From contig ML976725.1 of the NCBI GenBank assembly GCA_010015655.1, forward strand, positions 1 through 30,961: a stretch of 30,961 nt of DNA, in the 5' to 3' direction. Source of the stretch: Bimuria novae-zelandiae CBS 107.79 (lineage: Eukaryota; Ascomycota; Dothideomycetes; Pleosporales; Didymosphaeriaceae). Position numbers and translations under genes: made by a program. The notes beneath the pieces are model-generated. The model made no database searches and was not told the DNA's origin. It was given only the letters and a program-made list of their open reading frames with translations. This document shows, one piece after another, positions 10,319 to 21,520 of the stretch (its first letter is position 1; the number at the start of each line of letters is the position of its first letter).

Positions 10319-12127
10319 TCAAGATGATCTCCATTTGGAAAGTGACACACGACAAGGGTACCCATCTGCAGGATGTGTGCCTGCCTTGTCAGTTTGGTAA
10401 GCCCGGTCCCCATGCACCGTCTTCACCAGCTCTCCCATAATCCTTGTCTTCCACCTCTCAAGCAAACCAACCTTGCGTGTCGCATCCCATTCTTCGTATG
10501 CAGGCGTAATATCAAACGTCCGCACCGTGAGAATAAGCGCGATCTGTATCTCATTCCACACGAGCGTCTGCCCGATGCAATTCCGCGGACCTTGCTCAAA
10601 CGGACGAAAGGCCGGTGGATAAGGATAAAGCTCGTGGTCTTGATTAACGAGAATGCGATCAGGCAGGAACTTCCTAGGCTGAGGCCATACACGAGGATTC
10701 AGATGCACCGCTTGGTGTATAATCGTCGCGCAGACGTAGTCCATTGGGTATACATTTCCACAGTAGTCCGTAATGGATACGCCTGGTCCGCCTGCTCGCA
10801 TAGTTCCAGCGGGAGGGTATAGCCGTAGCGTCTCTTTTATAACAGCTATTGTGAATTTACACTGGCTGAGTAGTGCAGGGCGCTGAATCAGAAGTTGTGC
10901 AGCGCTCTCAATGTTTGTCCCGAAGACTTTATCGTGCTCTTGACGCATTGTCTTTAGCGCTTCTGGATGCTGGGAAAGAAGATGATAGACGTAGACGATT
11001 GTTGAGGAGGTCGTGTCGTTACCAGCGAAGAGGAATAGCCGTATTTGGTACGTAGCATCCCGAGCAAAGTCCTTGTTGAGCCTGTTATTCTGAGGAAGTC
11101 CGTTGTCCTTATTCTCGGCTAGATAGGCTTCGATTGCCAGAGTCGCAACGGATCTCCCACCGGAACGTTTTTCGCTACCAATGGCACTGTTCACAGAGGC
11201 TTCTTCGTTGAACTCGATGAATCTTTCGTTCAGCTCCTTTCAGATCAAAGTTTCCATTATGTGAGAGAAATACCATTGAAGGAAGGGTCGAAAAGGATGA
11301 AGTAGTATACGAGGATCCCAGAATGAATGCCACTTGGTTATGTATCCCAAAGCTCTAGCTAGAGCGTTGTCGGAGCGTTGGTAGTCGATATCGGCACCTC
11401 TTCGTGGAAGCTGTTGTCAGCGAAAAGCAGCACTGATGAGACGCTATACAGTATGCTTACAAGGTCACTTTCATGATCACGTCCATCGTCATCCGTGTTG
11501 CCAGATCGTCAAGGCTTATAATCCCTTCCGGGGCCTTCTCTTTCAGCTTGTCTTGGAATAATTTTGCCGACTTAACGATGTGGGGTATACTGTCGTTGAT
11601 AGCTGCCGTGCTGAAACCGGGGTTGAGTAATGATCGCCAGTTCTTCCACTCCTGGCCATTCATGGTGATGAGATTCTCTCCTCCAGTGATTGGTTTCATC
11701 ATCGTTAGATGCACGCTCGTTTTGGGGAGGTTCAGGTTTGTAGTCATCTGAACCGCGGCGTCGGGTTCGTACACAATTAGGAGTGGCAGATGAAAAGGCC
11801 AGAGGTCGATCAGGAATATCTCCGTATCGCTGTGCTCTCGGGCAAGGTCTGCCATGACAAGTGTTACGTTGACATCTGGAGGGAACTGTTGAACTCGTTT
11901 CTGCAGTGTGAGAATGTGACCTGTGATCCAGTTCCATCCGGCCGGCATTGCCTAGGAAAGCCATTGTTCAGATCACAAAGCGCAGTTGAAGTCGTGAAAT
12001 CACTTACCACACCTTGCTTCCGCAAGTCATTGATTTTTGAGTGATGCACATATTCTTTTCGGAGAATGGTACCTAAGGTCGTCAAAGCCAATACTGAGAC
12101 AGCCGCGATCCACGTCATGACTATCAT
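10319..12127 (-). pseudogene. Cytochrome P450 monooxygenase interrupted by one in-frame TGA
   Basis: Three exons: 12127-12008, 11951-11461 and 11399-10319. Intron 1 (56 nt) has GTAAGT/CTAG; intron 2 (61 nt) has GTAAGC, branch CTGAC and acceptor GAAG. The earlier ACAG acceptor at 11411 gives a wrong phase, while GAAG joins VTL to GADIDYQRSD smoothly. The product would span 563 codons: an N-terminal membrane anchor (TWIAAVSVLALTTLGTI), a proline/glycine hinge (MPAGWNWITGH), I-helix AGNDTTSS at about 329-336, ExxR in KETLRLYPP at 393-396, FLPDRIL, and heme loop FEQGPRNCIG with the ligand Cys at about 468. All landmarks are intact, and the layout resembles StcS/CYP59-like fungal enzymes. However, codon 257 (11242-11240) is TGA with the same frame open on both sides. 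No GT-AG intron removes it in phase. Either a recent nonsense mutation (CGA to TGA would be one C-to-T step) or a sequencing error. Confidence 0.8.
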
Positions 12128-12602
12128 GTTGTTTGTGTTAGGAATAAGCTAGCTTTGAAAACCGTCCCAGAAGAAGAGTTTTGAGTATGCTTACTGAAGC
12201 GAGCAACAGCTAGAACTTTGTTCCCATTGCTGCCGAAACATTGTTGAAAATGTCAGAGGACAATTGATGCATTGAGGCAAGTACTGTGCCACCGGGTGGG
12301 AGGAGCGCGCCTGCACACGGGCCATTTCACCGCGCCGCAACGCGGCAAAGTGTGCAGTTTTGACGCACCCAGCTGACAAACCTGACAAACCAACGCGTGA
12401 ATTGGAAAAGCTGTGAGATCGACAAGTTTCACATAGCAATTGCGGAAAACTAGAGGTTGGTGCGACTGCCGTACATCAACCAAAAATCATGGTGACAACT
12501 AGTTGAGGAACGGATCTGAACTGTTTCCATGCTGTTGAAAGCCACGATTACGAATCTCATTCTTGTTATTATTGAAATAGAGAAGAGAGAAACAATGTGT
12601 CC
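12128..12602. other. Intergenic region, no gene seen
   Basis: About 475 bp between the P450 start and the 3' end of the next minus-strand gene. It should hold the P450 promoter. A short direct repeat (GACAAACC twice, near 12374-12391) is visible. Nothing else recognised. Confidence 0.5.
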
Positions 12603-13321
12603 TTAGGCAGCAACTTCGGCTACAGCAAGTCTGATGCCATCTGCGCGCTCCTCTCCTGCCTTCGTGGGTAGCTCCCAAATCCTTCCCAACTTCGGCGCAT
12701 CTTGATGATGTCCATGGCAAGGACATCCTTTGACACTTGCGTACATGTGCATGAGGTCTTCGTTGCCTTTGCCCTTGGTAATACCGCGCAAAATATCATC
12801 GCTTGGTAATTTGGGAGAGGGAGGATCTTCTTCATCGGACGAAGAATCGTCGGAAGGAACAAGCGGCGGTGGCTCTTCCCGTGGCCTCGATGTGCCGGAC
12901 GGAAAGCGCATTAGCGCAAGTTCTTCCTGGTCGTCCTCGCTACTGAAATTTCCACTCTCGTCCTCATCTTCGTCCTCGTCGTCCTCGTCACTGGCGCGCA
13001 TTTCAGAAAATCTGCTTGGAGGCGGGCTTCTCCTTCGTGTCGTCGAGCCGGTTCCAGCAGCCTGGAACTTAACCCCGCTAGCATGGCTTGGCTGCTGAAC
13101 GGTGGCCGACTCGCGCTCAATCTCAACCAAACGCAAGGTAACTGTTGGTCAGCGAAATGGACTGAGGTAGGAAAAGGTTGATATTCACCTGAGTCGAGGG
13201 TGAGCGCGTGGCCGAGAAGAAAGCGGAGGTCTCGTTCTGGACGGTTTGCAGCCATATGTAGCTTGCACTCGGCTGTGTGAGCGATCGAGAGGGTCTCACG
13301 AAGAGACGCCTTGGACGTCAT
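12603..13321 (-). CDS. Conserved fungal protein of unknown function with acidic middle
   Basis: Two exons, 13321-13189 and 13141-12603, give 223 residues. The 47-nt intron (donor GTGAAT, branch CTGAC, acceptor CAG) joins TLDS to VTLRLVEIE. The N-terminal 55 residues (SLRETLSIAHTAECKLHMAANRPERDLRFLLGHALTLD) are regular and helical and look like a conserved module. Residues 65-150 are low-complexity, with a run of D/E (ASDEDDEDEDEDESG) and phosphosite-like SDDSSSDEEDPPSP. The C-terminus LMHMYASVKGCPCHGHHQDAPKLGRIWELP has a compact C-P-C-H-G-H-H cluster that could bind metal. I believe similar proteins occur across ascomycetes but cannot assign a name or function. Acidic serine clusters would suit casein kinase 2 phosphorylation (inference). 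Confidence 0.7.
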
Positions 13322-15013
13322 GGCGTGCGAGAGTAGTGTGACTGTAGAACTGATTGCTCAAAACTAGTCGTGCTGTCTTGACGGAGGGTGCGCGCGTGTT
13401 TGTGGACGGCTGGGCGCTCGGGGTGCTGTTGTCAACAAAGGAACCAAAGTGCGGACGTATCTACACTATAACTGCTGAGGTTTCCGCGTCTTTGTGACAG
13501 CTTCACAGTCTTGGAGATGGTAGGAGTGAGGAGAGATGAGTAAACCCGAAGTCGCTAGAGCTGATGCGCAGGGAAGGCCGGGGGCTGCTTATCAATTGTC
13601 CGTGGCGCATTAGCTCCTGTAGAACAAAGAAGCACAGGGACAGCCTCGGCTTCCTACTGTAAGCCTGCCGAAGCTCACGGTTACTACTAGCGACCAGAAC
13701 TAGAACAGGTTTCTGGAGGTGCATAAATGTATTTAATATTGGTGCCTTGGAACCTTGGAACCTTGGAACTTTGAATGGAATGGTGCACGTGAAACAGTCT
13801 CCTAACGCCGGCCAATCGGGAAGCTCCGGGATGGTTGAACGTATTTCCGGTGTCCTTAGACCGGGGGTCCTTGGTAAGCACGTGGACCGAGAACATCCAA
13901 GGATCGACCATCACAACCTCCACGTTTTTCATATCGTCGGCAACCTTGCGTATCACGCAGATGGAGACAGAATCACTCCTTGTGATTACTCGCCACCTAA
14001 ACCTGTTTTACGAGCGGGTGCCGCTCGCTCAACTCGGAATTATGAAGGTTTTGACCGCCGACTAATCGGGATTCTTCGCGACTCGACGTGACGGCTTCTA
14101 CTCATCTGTTCGCGAAGGCTTTCAGCACAGCATGTTTCTTTTTGGCAAGAGTTACAACAATTTGACATTTGTACACGCGCAACTTCACCTCGGTGCCTGG
14201 GCAGCCGTACGAAAACATGAGTCCTGCGCTTTTCGGAGTAAAGAGAATCTGATGGGGACTACGTGGAGGCTGGCTCTTCTCAAACCGCTTCCATATTAAT
14301 CTACAGCCCGGTAGCTCGCACCTGTAATCAAGAGTGGAAGTCCTGAGCTGAACTCCGAGCCTAGAATCGTTCTGCATCCTTTTGGGATATGCCCTCTCCT
14401 TGCTATAACTGCAGCGCTTAGGCAAATGATCAAATATCCTGCACTCACTGAGACCATGGGTCTCTTTTATCACTGCAATCACCATTAGCCTGCTCTCGAC
14501 ATAGAGTGCAAACTTTACGGCATATCACTATCAGATCCAGGCACAACCGTCGTGCTAGTCGAGCAATAGCAGCAACAATATGAGCTAAACAACTCATGCA
14601 TGCCTGTAACTAGTTCTAGAGTGAGTGAAATCAAGTGGGCTTATGCTTGAACGCAATAGTACTTTCACCTTTACCGACGCATTTTACATGCGTTAAGATA
14701 ACTTTGCGTTTTATTAGGGCCGTCACGCTAGATGGGGGTTTTTTTTTCTTCCAAATCGGAGATTGAATGCGCAATACTCTATACAACGTAACTCTAAAAT
14801 ACGGTGGTAGCTTTGGGCCTATCAGCGCGAAGACTCACCTGCCAGAGCGGAAGTGAGAGTGAAGTGAACGATGACAACCGAAAGAGGTTAGACGCACGGG
14901 CGCGCAAACGACTGCCCACCGCGACAACAAACAGTCTCACTCTGCCGGCAACTCTCTTTTCTCACCTCGCCCTCCAATCTCACATTGTTTGCGGTTGCAC
15001 CCAAACCGCGACG
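13322..15013. other. Intergenic region with a small tandem repeat
   Basis: About 1.7 kb between divergent genes. Minus-strand frames at 13687-13956 and 14102-14485 are open, but neither shows a recognisable domain nor clear splice extension. A three-copy CCTTGGAA repeat lies at 13745-13768. A poly-T run at 14741-14751 and a pyrimidine-rich leader before 15014 are compatible with the promoter of the MYND gene. No RNA gene was recognised. Confidence 0.5.
13745..13768. repeat. Tandem repeat CCTTGGAA x3
   Basis: Three perfect head-to-tail copies of an 8-bp unit. The unit is itself near-palindromic (CCTTGGAA versus TTCCAAGG). It lies in non-coding DNA; no function can be assigned. Confidence 0.85.
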
Positions 15014-18000
15014 ATGTCGCTAAAGCACAACTTCATTGTCGATAACCCTTACTTCTACCCAGTGGGCAACACCCCGCCGGTATGCTTGACGCAGAATTTG
15101 CCTCCGGATCGCGATGCTGCAGTTCTACTTCTCGGATGTGGCGATATTCGGAACATCCTCTTTACTGCGTACGCTGGTGCAGGCTTTGGTACGTGGATTC
15201 GCCTGAAAGGAATGGCTACAGCCGCATTATTCGAGGTAACTGACATTCAGCAGAAGACAGACGTTTTGATTTCACTTGCTGCGATCTAGAGGTCGAGATT
15301 CTAGCGCGAAACATCGTCGCGTTGACTCTCATCACGGACGACGCGAATGCCACAAACCACCATCTTGTTTGGAACATCTATTACCACGCCTTCTTCGACG
15401 ACGAATCGCATGCGCATCTATCTACACATGCGAGAAAACTCCTACAGCATAGCGATTCTATCGAGACTTGGAGCGCGGGACCCTACGGTCACCGTATCCG
15501 GTTCTGCGACTCAACCACACTTAAAAGCGTGGTGAAGCTATGGAAGCTCTACGCTGTCGGGAAAGATCAAGACGTAGAATACAACGCTCTCCAGGAGAAG
15601 CTTCAGAATGATTGGAAAAACTGTCAGCAATTTGCCAACCAAAAAGGAAGTACCGGGTTCCTCAATGCAGTCCGCTCTGTAGCACCGCTGGTCGCCAAGG
15701 GCTTAGAAGCATCAAAGGGATACGAGAGCTTCTGGAAAACTGGAAAAATTCCACCAGACGGGAAGACTCGTACCAGGTCAAAGATTGCCAACCCTATGTT
15801 TGCTCACATTCGGTCCAACCAAGTGCTTCACTACGGCACCGATCCCCTCCTGGGCTTTCATCTGGCCGCTGCATTTGTCCGATTCTCGGCAGACTCTCCA
15901 CTTGAGGGCTCTAATCAGTCTCACGGGAAAGAAGCATCAAGCATCTCCAAAATTGCGCAGCAGCAGTTCAAATCGTGGTGCAAAGCTTTCCGCAACATTG
16001 CTTCCAAATCCACAATCCGATTCGCTCATGCGGACGCCATTGCATTCTGTCATGTTCTCCAGTACCATCGCAAGTATGGGGAGAGTGTATCGGCGTATTG
16101 GTATAGAAGCGCCTGGAACTTTGATCGACTTGTTCTGGACGCTCCAGACTATCAATCCGGAACGGTTACACCAACGGCGTTCAATGTCATCGACACCTCT
16201 AACCTTATGGATCATCTTGGTAGTCTAAACTTACTCACCGCTGCTGGACCGCTTCTCGTTAAAGATCCTAGCTCGACATTACGAACGGAAATGCTTATTC
16301 CAAAAGAAGGCAAAGTCTCTTCTTCGGCCAAGGTCCTTCTATGTGGCGATCTTGCCACTCACGCAACGCTTCTAGGACTACACCCCGCGCAGCATTGGAC
16401 AAATTCGACCGCTTCGTGGAATGTACAAGAATCAACAATCAAGGAGTCTCCAGCATTAGTTGCAGTTTTGTCTCGTCACATTGTACTCTGGAAACCAGCC
16501 GAGGCTCGCAACATCCGCTTCGAACTGGGAGATCTAACCAAGCTGGTTCTCAAAATGTACTTGAACATGTTCCAAGAAGAGGGCATCCACAGCCGACTGG
16601 CAATGCTTGGACAGTCTAAAGAATTGGTCGAATTTAAACTCAATTCGTTCGAGTCATATACCAGGGCCAGCCTATGCGCTATTCTTCATCGCATACGGGC
16701 GCAAGAGATGGCTGACTGGGATCCGTTCATCGAGAGGCTCGTTAAAATGATATTGGATGACCATACCCTCATCATGGGTCCTCACTACGGTCATACGTTA
16801 CACGTGCATCTCAGCACATTCGCATTATCTCAACTTCGAACGAGTACTTGGTTTCACCCTCCTGATTTCGGTGGAGCTTATAGTAAGTTCCCTTCTTCGT
16901 GGAAGGATCTACCGCCTATCCTTTGCGTCACACTTGTGGTACCGCATAAAAACATCAAGCAGTTTCGAGACTTCACTCAGGGTGGGAATGGCACGCCTAT
17001 CGTTCATGCCATGTTGCAATCGCCTGTTACGCTGCAACAGTGCATTTACCCTGACGTTCAGCTTGGTTTTGGTACCGTTACCGCGTCAGGAACGCCATTT
17101 ACGCACGACTATACCGTGTCGGTGCAAAAGGATGAGAGCGCAGGACCCGGCACCAGTCCCCTGATAGTTTCCTTTATGGCTTCTACTAGCTCTCTCGCCC
17201 TTAATGGAGGGAAGAACTGCAAAGTTTCTTTCGCACTGAAGAACAACGCTGCAAATTCCATAAATTTCGTGGAAGAATTCGGGGTTTTTCTGGAACTTTA
17301 CAACACCACCATCGGCAGCAGGAGTGTTTTCGTTACGAAGTTCAGCCCAAACTTGGACGGCCACCTGGCCCTTGCTGGTGCTGTGGACGACGCTTTGCCA
17401 TCTGGTAAGTCCAATTTTGGTCTTTCAGATAGGCCACTAGCTAACAAATTTTCAGAAAACCGCCTTCAGGTGGCCGTACGACCATATTTGGATCCCACTA
17501 TGACCAGGGTATCAGCACTAGAGGTTCACTATGGCATTACCGACAGTGCGCAACAAGATCAGCTTCGTGACAGGGCGAATGCAGTGGTCTTCACGCTGTC
17601 CAGCCCCTTTGTTCTGGAGGTCAAGATCGGAGATGTTATATTCGATCGTCTCAAGCTTGCCTTCCCTCTAGACTCCAGTCGTGGGAAGGGCAAGATTGCT
17701 CGGAAATCTTCATGGATCGAGTATACAGCACCAGTAATGGAGACGAAGCTTCTAGGCACTAGGAGTGACTCAATCTTTGTAGCTGGCATCAATGATCGGT
17801 AAGCTGAACGATTGATGGGCGCGGAAAGTGCTAACACATTCAGGAACGAAGTTTCCCTGGAGCATCTCCACTACGTTCACCCTGACGTTCTTCCTACTAT
17901 ACACGTGGGAAAGAACGACGTTCATGCCAAATGGATCTGTATGGTAACGGACTCAGCTGTCACCATGTCTGAGAACGAATATTCCGCGTACGGACAGTAT

Positions 18001-18834
18001 TTGCGAAACAATGCGATGAACAAGCCAGGCAGATTTGGTGTTAAGGAATCCATTTACAACATGGTTATGAACATTTTGGGAATCAACGGTTTCGCTCAGT
18101 CCTCCACGTTTACCCTGAAGAGCTCTGCTGGATCTGTGGCCACCATATTCGTGCATAAACTTCGTATGGATCTTTCGAACCAGACGGTGTTCTTGGACGC
18201 CGCAGTTGTTCTGTTGCATTCCGGAAACGAAGCTGGTTACCAGAACACCGTGCAGAAGTTCTGGAAGATGCCAAGCGTTGTGGTTCAAATCGACGATGAT
18301 GAAGCTCCTTTCTGGAAACAGCTACTTCCGCTTTTCGCCGAACGATGCCGCACGTGGAAGCACAAGCCATCCTGCGAATACTTGAGCAAGGGCAAGATAC
18401 CCCTTTCTAACAAGCTACTCGAACAATGTGCTTGCAGCTGTGGACTTGGAATATTCCCGGAAGGATATCTGAAGAATGACCCATACTTCCGCAGTCTGTC
18501 CCAGCACGCCGTGCGCGTTGCTATTCCTGTCATCTACTCGTCGCCTTTCGGCAATGACGACGTTTTGCTTCCTTCCAGCGCTTCCTCTTCGTCGCAGTCT
18601 CCGGCTCCGTCTACTACTATGGGCTCCAGCAGTCTACATGAGCAGGTGATGGCAATTCTCGCAAAGAAGAACAAGTGCTTCCACTGTGGGACCGCCCAAG
18701 CAAAGAATGGGAAGGCTTTGATGAAGTGTGCTCGATGCAAATTCGCTCAGTACTGTTCTACCGAATGCCAGCTGGCTGATTGGAAGAAGGAGCACAAGCA
18801 GCTTTGCAACCTGCTGAAGGGGATGTCAGACTAG
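15014..18834 (+). CDS. DUF4470 and MYND zinc-finger protein
   Basis: Four exons, 15014-15188, 15251-17404, 17456-17798 and 17844-18834, encode 1220 residues. Introns have donors GTACGT, GTAAGT and GTAAGC, with branch CTGAC or CTAAC. The second intron is 51 nt, stop-free and in phase, so the unspliced frame also stays open; consensus sites favour splicing to SENRLQVAV. The N-terminal DUF4470 signature is clear: LLLGCGDIRNILFTAYAG, then across intron 1 RRFDFTCCDLEVEILARNIVALTLI, a Rossmann-like segment. A long middle region without known domains follows. The C-terminus holds a MYND finger at 18676-18807: CFHC, CARC, CSTEC and HKQLC give the C-x2-C, C-x2-C, C-x3-C and H-x3-C ligands. MYND fingers mediate protein binding; the role of this fungal family is not established. 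The first acceptor is an NAGNAG site (15250/15253), giving one optional alanine. Confidence 0.88.
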
Positions 18835-19326
18835 ACCAGGGCTAACAGCTTTCCTCATTGAAGCAGGGGTACTCATTCTCAGAGTCCATCTAGCGTTGTT
18901 CGATTGCAGATAGTCGACATTCAAAATTGCAGAAGAAGCTGACTTTGGGGACTCCAGAGTGTCCAATATTTGCAATAGTCCAGGAAGTGTGGCTTTGTTT
19001 TTCCTCTAGGTAGTCGTAGCTATTGCGAGAATGATTATGATTGAGATGACTATGAAATTGATTTGCGTTGATTGAAATGGAGTGAGGACTGATATGCCTG
19101 TTCCCGCGTATAGGTGCGTAGAGATACGCATTCTCAGTCCAAACGGATGCATGCAAAAGTAGTGTTTACTACCGGATTGGTTAGATGACAAGGCATTGGA
19201 TTAACTTACAATACTGTGAGTATGCGTATCGGCTCATGCTACCAGACTAGCCTGTCTTAATGTGGGCAATATGCATGCCAGTTCTGACCCAATCACGTGC
19301 CTCCGTCGCTCCCGGTGCAGGACTTT
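18835..19326. other. Intergenic region between convergent genes
   Basis: About 490 bp between the 3' ends of the MYND gene and the aminopeptidase relic. It should contain both transcript ends. No gene, RNA or repeat recognised. Confidence 0.5.
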
Positions 19327-20570
19327 CTATAGTTCTGTGGCATAAGCCGACTCATACGCCAACCCAACCGTCAACTTCGCATGCTGCAGCATGTGGTCGA
19401 AGTTTACCGTAGCTATTGTATCCTGGCTGGTATGGATGTAAGGACTACTGTCTGCAAACTCGCTCTCGAACCACAAATCAAACTCACTGCATCAATGACT
19501 TCCGTGATGAACGTAGTTAGTCCCTCGTCCACATGATCCGTGATCACACCCACAACCTCCGGCTTTCCCTTATCAGTCGTGCCTTTAGAGTAGCCAGCCA
19601 TGTCTTGCTGCAGCATCGTCTTCGCATTCTTGCCTTCGGCTTTGTATTGCTTCCACACGTCGACCGAGCCGAGAAGTCCGCCTTCTTCGCCAGAGTACCT
19701 GCATCGCATTAGCGTCCTCTTTTCACGCCACATTTATTAGCTGTGCACTCTCGTATACGTACCAGTGGAACTCAAGCGAGTTCGGTGCCTTCCCTGCCTT
19801 GACGTCTTCATCCAATAATAGCACCCTCAACGCCTCCAAGATCGTCACACTCCCACTCCCATCGTCGTCCGCACCAGGCGCCGGGTTGTTCACCCGATCC
19901 GCATCCCTCGCGTTCAAGCTATCCTGGTGTACCCAGCACGATCGTCTTATCGCTCAACCCCGGAATCGTCGCAATGACGGAGCTTTTGAGAAAGTTGTGC
20001 TTGAACGTGTACGCGGTGGCGTTGATAGCGCCGGACGAGGCGAGCAGGTCTTGTACAGTTTCGAGCAGCCACGCGGAGGATTGTGCGCCGTAGGTGGAGT
20101 TGTAGTAGCGGTTTTGGAACTGCGTAAAGGGCTCGAGGTAGGATCTCAAGGAAGCGGTACTCAGATTGGTGAGGAGGGGTTCAACAACGGATTGGTGTGC
20201 AACAGTCGCGGGGTATATGACTGCTGCAATGGATTTCTCTACGGAAGCGGAGAAGGTGTCGAGGCCCTCGGTCATGTCGATGAGGCGGGTTTCTTGCTGT
20301 TCTGGGGTCAGTGTTACGTGACAGGAGTGAAACTTTTGAGCACAGTTGGTTATGTATTACCTATCGCGAGGTAACACTCTGTGCTCAGAATTTTGACACG
20401 GTGCTGTAACTTACAGCGAGAAGCTTGAACTTCTAGTCTTCCGTGACTTGCCGAATATCAGTTGGCGAAAGCTCGACCGTGCGCAAATTCGATTGCGCCT
20501 CATGGCTCGGTATGCTGAGCGCTGTTGCGCAGCTCGTAGCCAACGTGATGGCTAAAACACGGAACTTCAT
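19327..20570 (-). pseudogene. Secreted M28 leucine aminopeptidase (LAP1-like), inactivated
   Basis: Reads as an extracellular zinc aminopeptidase: signal peptide MKFRVLAITLATSCATALS, propeptide, then catalytic pieces [33 protein letters not shown] (catalytic Glu-Glu) and [12 protein letters not shown], ending in [21 protein letters not shown]. Inferred exons are 20570-20415, 20296-19763 and 19698-19327 (introns 118 and 64 nt). Three lesions break it. A TAG at 20435-20433 interrupts VTED/KFKLLA in exon 1. Near 19926-19932 the frame shifts by two missing bases inside the conserved G-A-H-Q-D-S zinc-ligand segment, after which DSLNARD continues in another phase. About 30 codons after VIDA are absent, removing the usual CGYACSDHAS segment with the last zinc-ligand His; reading resumes as [15 protein letters not shown] in a third phase. 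Family knowledge: such enzymes trim N-terminal residues from peptides outside the cell. The lesions are not RIP-type. Confidence 0.85.
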
Positions 20571-21520
20571 GGCGGCAGGTAGATGGGAGCAGAAAGTCTC
20601 GCAACTTTCGACGGCGTTCGCTGTATTTAAGCATATCTTTGATGCGATCTGCCACCCATTGAAGGAAGGTCGATCCGCCAGAGGGGTACAGCACACAGGG
20701 TACAACGCGGTGGTCGCACCCTATAATGTATAGTCCCGCAACTTGTACGACATATGTGCTGACACGATTCAAACAAGCATTACTGCTAGCGGCGCTATAC
20801 TCGGTGTTTTGTATGTGATATCTTGGTTCCAGCCAATCACAGCTCTGTTCTTTTAAATCCATGTCCAGCTTCCTGATTGGGAGGTCCGCGGAACCTGCTA
20901 TAACAACCAGGGTTACCCGGGCTATATAGCGATTGTAGTGTGATGCCTATTCATTGACAGAATGACCTGTCACTTCATGATACAACCTGTCAGGTGAGTG
21001 CATAGCTGTCAAGAGAACGCAGGGAGGACGCCTTGAGGCAGGTGCTAGAATGCGGCGTCACTTGCGGCTTCAAAACATTGTTCGGCTCATCGCGTCCGAG
21101 GTGAGGACATACCCATACAGTTATACAACCCTCATGAAGTGTCCTGCAGGTTAGATAACTGCGCCCTTGATATGTGTAGAGATCTTCAATATTCCAGACG
21201 GAGCCCTTTTCTGCATTTCCACTACTGCAAAAGTAGCTATGCTACAACAAGAACTGGTCAAGAAGGCCGCCTTATGCTTTATACACAGACGACTGGAAAG
21301 AAGCGGGTATTTGTTGAAGCTACACGGAGGTAAACAAGTTCGTGAGTGCGAGCATACAATGTCTCAGAGCCGGAAACAAACCGGGGTCTTCTACAGCACG
21401 CTTCGCTTTCATTACATGTATTGAGTACTGTTATTCTCGTTGGCTGTTGCCTTTTCAACCTTGGCTTAGTCGTCGCGAGGAAGTTAGGTCGCTCCAATTC
21501 GGCTTGCTCCTCGGCGGACT
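20571..21520. other. Intergenic region, no gene seen
   Basis: About 950 bp upstream of the aminopeptidase relic and downstream of the rhodopsin-domain gene. Short frames on both strands lack domains. A TATA-like TATATAG occurs near 20924. No RNA gene recognised. Confidence 0.5.

Noticed and set aside
11226..11264. A possible intron hiding the P450 TGA (GTATTT ... AAAG)
   Set aside because: It would be only 37 nt, has no branch site, and joins in a phase that immediately creates another stop.
13687..13956. Minus-strand frame with KVADDMKNVEVVMVDPWMFSVHVLTKDP
   Set aside because: The segment looks protein-like but a stop lies close upstream, there is no recognised domain and it ends in repeat sequence; at most a gene fragment.
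14102..14485. A 127-codon minus-strand frame
   Set aside because: No recognisable family, signal or domain, and no flanking splice structure; not enough to call a gene.
19920..19935. A possible intron explaining the aminopeptidase phase change
   Set aside because: The change lies inside the conserved zinc-ligand motif, and any GT-AG removal there would delete still more of it; a two-base deletion explains it simply.
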